Shown: in pieces, positions 1-5,120 of the stretch | How the letters are laid out: each line of letters opens with the position of its first letter | How positions within the stretch are numbered: position 1 is the stretch's first letter | Source: Actinomycetota bacterium | GTDB taxonomy: Bacteria > Actinomycetota > Actinomycetes > Streptosporangiales > Streptosporangiaceae | NCBI GenBank assembly: GCA_003168295.1 | Contig: PMST01000098.1 | Span: 1 to 5,120, forward strand | Length of the DNA: 5,120 bases | Direction of reading: 5' to 3' | Notes under the pieces: model-generated | Database searches by the model: none | Told to the model about the DNA's origin: nothing | The model's input: only the letters and a program-made list of their open reading frames with translations | Position numbers and translations under genes: made by a program

Positions 1-960
<960 letters not shown>

Positions 961-982
961 CCTCAGGCCACTCCGGGCGTTC

Positions 983-1015
983 GCTCCCGGCGCCAGCTCA
1001 GCTGGCGCCGGGAGC
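983..1015. terminator. Bidirectional hairpin between convergent lon and S8 genes
   Basis: A perfect 15-bp inverted repeat (GCTCCCGGCGCCAGC and its complement, 983-997 and 1001-1015) surrounds a 3-nt loop, TCA. It starts 22 nt after the lon stop. On the minus strand the right arm is the last five codons of the S8 gene (A-P-G-A-S), the loop is its TGA stop, and the left arm lies just beyond. No real U-run follows on either side, which is common for actinobacterial terminators. Position between two converging genes supports a shared terminator, but strength and direction are inferred. Confidence 0.75.
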
Positions 1016-3484
1016 TTCGTCGTCTGGTGACTGCGGTGGAGCGACCGGGAATACGTCCGTAGCGGCCAGGTCCCAGACGGTGTCAGGGTCGGCGACTGCA
1101 TCACTGCCCGGCTCCGGAGGCGGCCAGCCATGCGCCGCGGCGGACTCGGCGGACTCGGCGTCGCGCGGGTAAGACCCGGCGTCGCGCGGGTAAACAATGG
1201 TGGCGTCTTCGGCGGGCGGGTCCGGGCCGGGGTAGCTGGTCGCCACCGGAGCCGCGGCGAAGTCCACGCTCTGCCGGGTCGGGATGTCCGGGCCGTAGGC
1301 CGGCCCCGCCGCCTGCGGCCCGCCGCCGGTTGGGGTGATGTCCGGGTCGGTGGTCGCCTCCGTCACATCCGCGCCGGTGGCCGCCTTCGTGACATCCGGG
1401 CGGTCGCCCGGCCCCGGCGCGGCCGGGGTGCGGGGGTCGCGCGCGATGGCCGGGGTGTCGAAGCCGCGCGGGACCGCGGGAGTGCCGGGGTCGCGCGGGT
1501 CGGCGGGAGTGCCGGGGTCGCGCGGGACGGGCGGGGTGCCGGGGCCGGGTGGCTGAGTCGTGAAGGCGGGTGGCCGGGGTACGTCCCTGGGTACCCGGAG
1601 GCCGGAGCCTGGTGGCGGCGCGAACGAACCGGCCGAAGCGACAGGAAACGGGCCGCTGGTCCGATCGGGTTCCGGTGCGGGTGCCCAGGGCGGGCTGGCG
1701 TCGGCCGTGTTCCGGCTGCCCCGCATCGGGTTCGCGGTCCTCGGGACCGGCGCGATGACCGGATGCGTGGGCGGACCCGGGGGGTGGGCGATCTCGCCCA
1801 GGCCGCCGCCTTGCCAGCCCCCGGGGGCCGGCCATCCGGTCGCGCCGGGGGTACCGGGCGCACCGAGCGCGCCGGGCGTGAGGGGGGCACCGAGCGCGCC
1901 GGGCGTGAGGGGCGCGCCGGGCGGCGCCAGCTGGGGGCGCCGGACCGTAGTGCTGGGGCCGGTCGCCTCCTGGCTGGCCGCTGGGGCGCGGTCGGTTCGG
2001 CGGTGTTCGTGCTGCCCCCGCGTTCCCTGAGTTCCTCGGAATCCTTGGGGCCTCTGAGATCTCTGGGGCTTTTGGTTCCGGCCGGGTCTCTGAGTTCCGG
2101 CCGGGCCAGAGCCCAAAGACCCAGAGCCCAAAGACCCAGAGCCGACAGGCTCGGTCCGTCTGCGCCGCGACCTCATGACCAGGATCAGCACAATGACCAG
2201 CACGATGAGCACGCCGAGGCCGGCCACGACGTCACGGACGAGCGACCCGGCGAGCGCGCCGACGTCGGCCCGGTGCGCGGAGGCGCCGGCCCGGCCAGCG
2301 CCCGCTGACCTGGACGGCGGACGCGGCGTGGTCGGGGTCGGGGTCGGAGTCGGAGTCGGGGTCGCCGCGCCGGCCGAGGTGATGAGGGCCGCCAGGGTGA
2401 CCGCCCGGGCCGCGTCCACGGTGCCGTGGCCGGTGCCCGGCCCGCTCGCGTGGTCCGCGGCGGCCGTGCCGCCGGGCGTGACCGTGCTCTTGGTCAGGGC
2501 CTGGGTGACCTGGGCCACGGTGAGGTGCGGGAACCTGGCCAGCAGCAGGGCGGCCACGCCGGCCACGATGCCGCTGGCCGCGCTGGTGCTGCTGACCCCG
2601 GCGTAGCCAGCGGGCGGTGTCGCGGCCGTCAGATTGACCCCGGGGGCCGTCAGGGTCACGTACGAGCGCCTGCTGCTGAACGGGGCGAGGCTCCCGCTGC
2701 GGCTGACCGCGCCGACCGCGATGACACCGTTGTAGGCGGCCGGGTAGTTCACCAGGCCGGGGCCGTCGCCGTCATCGCCGGCCGGGGCGACAAGCACCAC
2801 GCTCTTGCGCAGCGCGTAGGCGACGGCCGCCTGCTCGGCGCGGCTGCCGCCGGCCGCGGCCGGGTCTTCGCCGCCCGCCAGCCCGAACGTCCCCGGATCC
2901 AGCGGCAGGTCGATGACCCGCGCCCCGTGGTTGACCGCGTAGGTGATGCCGTCGGCGATGGCGGCGGGCAGCCGCCGGGTCACGGCCTGGTCGGAATTGA
3001 GCGGGTCGTTGAATTCCAGGTTGACCCGGACGGACAGGATCCTCGCGGCGGGCGCGACCCCGACGATGCCGGACTGGCGGCCGGGGCCGTGCCCGTGGCC
3101 GGCGATGACACTGGCCACCTGGGTGCCGTCGACGCCCCAGAACGATCCGTCCGGCGTGCGGCCGGAACCGGTGTAGTCGGGTCCGGTGACCACGTCGCCG
3201 GCCAGGTCCGGGTGGCGGGCGGCGACCCCGGTGCCGAGCACGGCGACGGTGACTCCGGCGCCCTGCGTCGTGTGCCACGCCTGGGTCACGTTCAGGCTGT
3301 CCAGCCACCACTCCTGGGCGCGCACGGGGTTACCCGCCGCCGACGCCGAAACGCCGCCGGCCACACCGAAGGCAGGCGTCGTCCCGAAGACCCCAACGCT
3401 CCCGACGACCCCGAATACGGCAATGACCGCAGTCAGCCCTGAGGCGAACGGCGTCAGGGTGCTGCGGTGCGATCGCTGTGACAC
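998..3484 (-). CDS. Membrane-anchored subtilisin-fold (S8, mycosin-like) protein, predicted pseudoprotease, with long disordered tail
   Basis: 828 aa, GTG start at 3484 with GGAGGAG about 12 nt upstream. Residues about 14-38 form a hydrophobic secretion signal. Residues about 57-365 are an S8 peptidase domain, recognisable by WWLDSLNVTQAW, GVTVAVLGTGV, HPDLAG, GIVGVAP, VNYPAAYNGVIAVGAV and GIVAGVAALL. A Thr-Pro linker (375-386), one transmembrane helix (about 417-437) and MRSRRRR follow, placing the last ~390 residues in the cytoplasm by the positive-inside rule. That tail is Pro/Gly/Thr-rich, repetitive and probably disordered. Catalytic positions are abnormal: the DTG Asp is G84 (GTG), the GHGT His is D119 (VDGT) and the oxyanion AGN Asn is D237 (AGDD). 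Only the Ser, S301 in STSAAS, remains, and the usual following Pro is Gly. I saw no cysteine. Mycobacterial mycosins are roughly 450-600 aa and serve ESX secretion, but no ESX gene is visible here. Family assignment is firm; loss of proteolysis is a strong inference; function unknown. Confidence 0.93.
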   Translation of the reverse strand: MSQRSHRSTLTPFASGLTAVIAVFGVVGSVGVFGTTPAFGVAGGVSASAAGNPVRAQEWWLDSLNVTQAWHTTQGAGVTVAVLGTGVAARHPDLAGDVVTGPDYTGSGRTPDGSFWGVDGTQVASVIAGHGHGPGRQSGIVGVAPAARILSVRVNLEFNDPLNSDQAVTRRLPAAIADGITYAVNHGARVIDLPLDPGTFGLAGGEDPAAAGGSRAEQAAVAYALRKSVVLVAPAGDDGDGPGLVNYPAAYNGVIAVGAVSRSGSLAPFSSRRSYVTLTAPGVNLTAATPPAGYAGVSSTSAASGIVAGVAALLLARFPHLTVAQVTQALTKSTVTPGGTAAADHASGPGTGHGTVDAARAVTLAALITSAGAATPTPTPTPTPTTPRPPSRSAGAGRAGASAHRADVGALAGSLVRDVVAGLGVLIVLVIVLILVMRSRRRRTEPVGSGSLGSGSLGSGPAGTQRPGRNQKPQRSQRPQGFRGTQGTRGQHEHRRTDRAPAASQEATGPSTTVRRPQLAPPGAPLTPGALGAPLTPGALGAPGTPGATGWPAPGGWQGGGLGEIAHPPGPPTHPVIAPVPRTANPMRGSRNTADASPPWAPAPEPDRTSGPFPVASAGSFAPPPGSGLRVPRDVPRPPAFTTQPPGPGTPPVPRDPGTPADPRDPGTPAVPRGFDTPAIARDPRTPAAPGPGDRPDVTKAATGADVTEATTDPDITPTGGGPQAAGPAYGPDIPTRQSVDFAAAPVATSYPGPDPPAEDATIVYPRDAGSYPRDAESAESAAAHGWPPPEPGSDAVADPDTVWDLAATDVFPVAPPQSPDDEAPGAS
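1151..1192 (-). repeat. 21-nt tandem duplication in S8 tail (YPRDAGS / YPRDAES)
   Basis: Two adjacent 21-nt units encode YPRDAGS and YPRDAES, residues 765-778 of the S8 protein. On the plus strand the shared core reads GCGTCGCGCGGGTAA. This is in-frame expansion inside the disordered tail. Confidence 0.7.
1427..1534 (-). repeat. 27-nt repeat, four units, in S8 tail (consensus P-A-x-P-R-D-P-G-T)
   Basis: Four consecutive nine-residue units at residues 651-686 of the S8 protein read PPVPRDPGT, PADPRDPGT, PAVPRGFDT and PAIARDPRT. The two first units are nearly identical at DNA level and the last two have diverged. All keep frame, so the array is coding sequence, not an intergenic element. Confidence 0.8.
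1838..1918 (-). repeat. 27-nt repeat, three units, in S8 tail (GAPLTPGAL)
   Basis: Residues 523-549 of the S8 protein are GAPLTPGAL, GAPLTPGAL and GAPGTPGAT. The first two units are almost base-identical (plus-strand core ACCGAGCGCGCCGGGCGTGA), suggesting recent duplication. It shares unit length, but not sequence, with the array at 1427-1534. Confidence 0.8.
2105..2143 (-). repeat. 15-nt tandem repeat in S8 tail (SLGSG)
   Basis: Just after the membrane helix, residues 448-460 read GSG-SLGSG-SLGSG. On the plus strand the unit AGAGCCCAAAGACCC occurs twice, 15 nt apart. It makes a flexible Gly/Ser spacer. Confidence 0.75.
2330..2362 (-). repeat. Hexanucleotide repeat encoding Thr-Pro linker
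   Basis: On the plus strand GTCGGG/GTCGGA units run in tandem and encode (Thr-Pro)x5 plus Thr at residues 375-385 of the S8 protein. They form an extended linker between the ectodomain and the membrane helix. All units are multiples of three, so length changes would not shift the frame. Confidence 0.8.
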
Positions 3485-3590
3485 TAGGTCAGATATCTCC
3501 TCCGAGGCTGGCCGAGCTGGCCCGCGGCGGTGATGTTCCGACCCGGCCTATGCAATCGTGCCACGCTGCGGCGGGTCACGGAATGAACCA
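3485..3590 (-). promoter_or_regulatory. 106-nt gap between SAM hydrolase and S8 genes, with S8 ribosome binding site
   Basis: On the minus strand a strong Shine-Dalgarno, GGAGGAG (about 3497-3503), sits 12 nt before the GTG at 3484. This is slightly far but the only good match and it supports that start. I see no convincing -35/-10 pair and no stable terminator, so the S8 gene may be cotranscribed with the SAM hydrolase gene or have its own weak promoter. The sequence does not decide this. Confidence 0.55.
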
Positions 3591-4415
3591 TTACGGAATA
3601 GTTTGCGGTATCGCCGTGATCGTTACCCGGGCGCCGGTCGGCAGGCCGAGCCGCCGTGCCGCGTCGCCGCCGTTTACCGCGATGGACACCAGCCCGGCGC
3701 TGTCGGCGTAGGCGACGAGTTCGCCCGGCGCGACCGCGCCGAACATGTCGCGGTAGGGCAGGGTCAGCTGGTGACGGCCGGACCTGACCAGCATGGCGCC
3801 GCCGGAGGTGACGCCGATGGTCGCGGCGTCCGACCCGGTGATGGTGAGCTGGACGTTGCCGAACCGGTCCACGGTCAGCACCTCGCCCTCGGCGCTGCCC
3901 TCGCGGACCATCCGCTCGGGGGCCGGCAACGTGACCAGGGCCGCGACGTCGATCTCCTCGCCCGCCGCGGTCAGATCGGTATCCGCGGCCAGGTGCGCGG
4001 CCACCGGCATGAAGATGTCCCGGCCGTGAAACGTCGCCGTCACCCGGTCCAGCCAGAGCTCGGAGTTGGTCAGGCTGAAGGCGCGGACCGCGCCGCCGGA
4101 CGCGGCCACCGCCCAGGACAGCAGGCCGTTGTCCGGGCCGACGAACACCGAATCCCCGGCCGCCACCGCGACGCCACGCCTGGTCGTGCCGACTCCGGGG
4201 TCGACGACCGCCACGTGGACGGCGGGCGGCAGGTACGGAACGGTCTGCGCGAGCACAGCCGCGCCCCGCCTGATGTCGCCCGCCGGGACCAGGTGGGTCA
4301 CGTCGATGATCGCGGCGTGCGGCGCCAGCCGGACGCCGACGCCGTGGCAGGCCGCGACGAAGCCGTCTTCGAGCCCGTAGTCGGTCAGGAAGCTGAGGTA
4401 ACGAAAACGAGTCAC
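3591..4415 (-). CDS. SAM hydroxide adenosyltransferase (S-adenosyl-L-methionine hydrolase, DUF62 family)
   Basis: Members of this family use water to split S-adenosylmethionine into adenosine and methionine, in the cytoplasm. They share a fold with the fluorinase and chlorinase enzymes. The protein is 274 aa from the GTG at 4415, the usual length. The N-terminal domain opens with RYLSFLTDYGLEDGF and carries DPGVGTTRR, GPDNGLLSWA and FHGRDIF. The C-terminal barrel starts near DRFGNVQL. The diagnostic Asp-Arg-His set is present at D72, R79 and H130, matching the spacing known for Pyrococcus PH0463 (D68, R75, H127), which favours hydroxide over halide. The frame runs open to a GTG at 4538, but family members begin right before the YLSFLTDYG strand, so I chose 4415. 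There is no Shine-Dalgarno before it, consistent with a leaderless message. It precedes the S8 gene by 106 nt. Its physiological role in bacteria is poorly defined. Confidence 0.93.
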   Translation of the reverse strand: MTRFRYLSFLTDYGLEDGFVAACHGVGVRLAPHAAIIDVTHLVPAGDIRRGAAVLAQTVPYLPPAVHVAVVDPGVGTTRRGVAVAAGDSVFVGPDNGLLSWAVAASGGAVRAFSLTNSELWLDRVTATFHGRDIFMPVAAHLAADTDLTAAGEEIDVAALVTLPAPERMVREGSAEGEVLTVDRFGNVQLTITGSDAATIGVTSGGAMLVRSGRHQLTLPYRDMFGAVAPGELVAYADSAGLVSIAVNGGDAARRLGLPTGARVTITAIPQTIP

Positions 4416-4426
4416 GACCCGTGAGC

Positions 4427-4451
4427 GTACGTCGGGCGCCGGCGCACGTAC
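4427..4451. promoter_or_regulatory. Imperfect dyad, possible operator
   Basis: GTACGT (4427-4432) pairs with ACGTAC (4446-4451), and inside them GCGCC/GGCGC (4436-4445) is a perfect palindrome. A 3-nt bulge (CGG) breaks the symmetry. The dyad begins 12 nt upstream of the SAM hydrolase start and overlaps the putative -10 and spacer, where a repressor would block transcription. The binding factor is unknown. Confidence 0.35.
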
Positions 4452-4569
4452 AGCCTCCGATGTCAGCGTCTCAGGGTACGGTCGGCAGTAAGCCGGGCCG
4501 CGGACCCGGAACCCGCAAAGACCCCACGAAGACCGCACGAAGCCGCCACGACGCTGCTACCAGGCCGGC

Positions 4570-4575
4570 AGGAGG
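4570..4575 (+). promoter_or_regulatory. Ribosome binding site of DUF3263 gene
   Basis: AGGAGG lies 4 nt before the ATG at 4580. It decides the start against the longer open frame beginning with GTG at 4421. Confidence 0.7.
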
Positions 4576-4579
4576 CCGC

Positions 4580-4843
4580 ATGTCCGGGTTGACCGAGCGG
4601 GACATGCGCATCCTGGCGTTCGAGCGGCGCGGCTGGCGGTCGGCCGGAGTAAAGGAGCAGGCGATCGCCGAGGCAATGGAGATGTCGGCCACCCGGTACT
4701 ACCAGCTGCTGAACGAGCTGATCGACCGCCCGGAGGCGCTCGCGTTCGACCCGGTGCTGGTCAAGCGGCTCCGAGCGCAGCGGGCCCGCCGCCAGCGGAT
4801 GCGCTCGCCCCGGCCGAAACCCGCGAAGGGACGGCCCGGATGA
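4580..4843 (+). CDS. DUF3263 family small protein, HTH-like
   Basis: 87 aa protein of a family widespread in Actinomycetota and of unknown function. The sequence MSGLTERDMRILAFERRGW, then KEQAIAEAM and SATRYYQLLNELIDRPEAL, is typical of the whole family, and its usual start coincides with this ATG. Residues about 25-47 look like a helix-turn-helix (AIAEAMEMSATRYYQLLNELI core), and the C-terminus is very basic (many Arg/Lys from residue 62 on), so nucleic-acid binding is plausible but inferred. No signal peptide or membrane segment. The gene overlaps the following otsB start by ATGA, suggesting translational coupling and a possible link with trehalose metabolism. The upstream in-frame extension to 4421 is low in similarity and is left out. 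Confidence 0.9.
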   Translation: MSGLTERDMRILAFERRGWRSAGVKEQAIAEAMEMSATRYYQLLNELIDRPEALAFDPVLVKRLRAQRARRQRMRSPRPKPAKGRPG

Positions 4844-5120
4844 CCCGCCTGCCGCGGCCGGGCACCGCCGCGGGCCAGGCCGGCCTGCAGGCCCTGCTCG
4901 CCGACCCGCGGCACGCGCTGGTCGCGATGGACTTCGACGGCACGCTGTCGCCGATCGTGGCCAGCCCGAGCGACGCGCGGGCCCAGCCGGGGGCGGTGCC
5001 GGCCATGACCGCCCTGGCCCAGGCGGTCGGCACGGTCGCGGTCATCACCGGCAGGCCCCCGGCGGAAGCGGTCCGCCTGGGCGGGTTCGAGGCCGTCCCC
5101 GGCCTCATCGTGCTCGGCCA
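4840..5120 (+). CDS. otsB: Trehalose-6-phosphate phosphatase, N-terminal part, 3' end outside window
   Basis: OtsB removes phosphate from trehalose 6-phosphate to give trehalose, the last step of the OtsA-OtsB pathway, in the cytoplasm. Only 93 full codons are visible. HAD motif I is MDFDGTLSPI, with nucleophile D31 and acid/base D33 (codons 4930-4932 and 4936-4938). VAVITGRP, near residues 68-75, is HAD motif II, with Thr where many family members have Ser. The spacing between these motifs and the start of GLIVLG fit OtsB. The ATG overlaps the DUF3263 stop by ATGA, and no separate promoter is visible, so it is probably translated from the DUF3263 message. No trehalose-6-phosphate synthase (otsA) is in this window. 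A different HAD phosphatase is less likely given DFDGTLSPI plus the VITGR spacing, but the cap domain is not visible. Confidence 0.9.
   Translation, partial: MTRLPRPGTAAGQAGLQALLADPRHALVAMDFDGTLSPIVASPSDARAQPGAVPAMTALAQAVGTVAVITGRPPAEAVRLGGFEAVPGLIVLG

Larger units (their letters stand above)
4416..4579. promoter_or_regulatory. Divergent intergenic control region
   Basis: This 164-nt stretch separates the starts of the SAM hydrolase gene (minus) and the DUF3263 gene (plus), so both promoters should be here unless transcription enters from outside. On the minus strand TACGCT (4424-4429) is a TAnnnT-type -10 ending 8 nt before the GTG at 4415, which would make that message leaderless. The -35 is poor. 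On the plus strand TACGGT (4477-4482) is a possible -10 without a clear -35. Both calls are tentative. Confidence 0.4.

Noticed and set aside
1427..1918. CRISPR-like array from the 27-nt repeats
   Set aside because: Units are directly adjacent without spacers, imperfect, and in frame within a protein-coding gene.
1130..2308. Long plus-strand open frame of 392 codons antisense to the S8 tail
   Set aside because: It is Arg/Gly/Ala-rich low-complexity sequence without recognisable domains, and arises because GC-rich codons on the minus strand leave few stops opposite. The minus-strand frame has clear S8 motifs and a good ribosome site.
2426..3442. Plus-strand open frame of 338 codons antisense to the S8 domain
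   Set aside because: Same shadow effect; it lies opposite clearly conserved S8 motifs, and its own translation shows no family features.
3551..3563. Sigma-54-like site on the minus strand (TGGCACGATTGCA)
   Set aside because: It resembles the -24/-12 consensus, but GG and GC are separated by 7 nt where 10 are needed, and Actinomycetota generally lack sigma-54.
3591..4415. Fluorinase or chlorinase instead of SAM hydrolase
   Set aside because: These share the fold, but the Asp-Arg-His set of the hydroxide-using enzymes is present and no halogenated natural product genes are nearby.
3558..4424. Plus-strand open frame of 288 codons antisense to the SAM hydrolase
   Set aside because: It covers the conserved DUF62 motifs on the other strand and has an Arg/Asp/Gly-rich composition typical of antisense frames.
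4416..4538. N-terminal extension of the SAM hydrolase to a GTG at 4538
   Set aside because: The 41 extra residues resemble no part of the family, which starts just before the YLSFLTDYG strand, and the extension would swallow most of the divergent control region.
4421..4579. N-terminal extension of DUF3263 to the GTG at 4421
   Set aside because: Family members begin at MSGL, and AGGAGG is placed right before that ATG.

Overview
The window is GC-rich DNA with strong third-position GC bias, GTG starts and gene families typical of Actinomycetota (an actinobacterial Lon, DUF3263, a mycosin-like S8 protein). It most resembles chromosome from a high-GC filamentous or soil actinomycete. The genus cannot be fixed from sequence alone. 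No tRNA, rRNA, insertion sequence, phage gene or CRISPR array was seen.

Layout, left to right: (1) 1-960, plus strand, the 3' part of lon, cut by the left edge. It carries the ATPase lid and the complete Ser-Lys protease domain. (2) 983-1015, a perfect 15-bp hairpin between the convergent lon and peptidase genes. Its 3-nt loop is the stop codon of the peptidase gene. (3) 998-3484, minus strand, a large membrane-anchored subtilisin-fold (S8, mycosin-like) protein of 828 aa. Its fold motifs are well kept, but catalytic Asp, catalytic His and oxyanion Asn are all replaced, and only the Ser remains. After a transmembrane helix comes a roughly 390-residue Pro/Gly/Thr-rich tail, predicted cytoplasmic, with several short tandem repeats. 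(4) 3591-4415, minus strand, a SAM hydroxide adenosyltransferase (DUF62 family) with an intact Asp-Arg-His set. It lies 106 nt upstream of the S8 gene in the same direction. (5) 4416-4579, a divergent control region with a dyad and a possible leaderless promoter. (6) 4580-4843, plus strand, a small DUF3263 protein with an HTH-like core. (7) 4840-5120, plus strand, the start of a trehalose-6-phosphate phosphatase (otsB), cut by the right edge and overlapping DUF3263 by ATGA.

Functionally these are mostly housekeeping or stress genes: proteostasis (Lon), SAM turnover and trehalose synthesis. DUF3263 and otsB look translationally coupled. The item most worth attention is the S8 protein. It appears to be a pseudoprotease: a secreted subtilisin-like ectodomain that probably cannot cleave, joined through one membrane helix to a long disordered cytoplasmic tail, with no type VII secretion genes in view. 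Its function is unknown. A structural, scaffolding or sensing role is inference.
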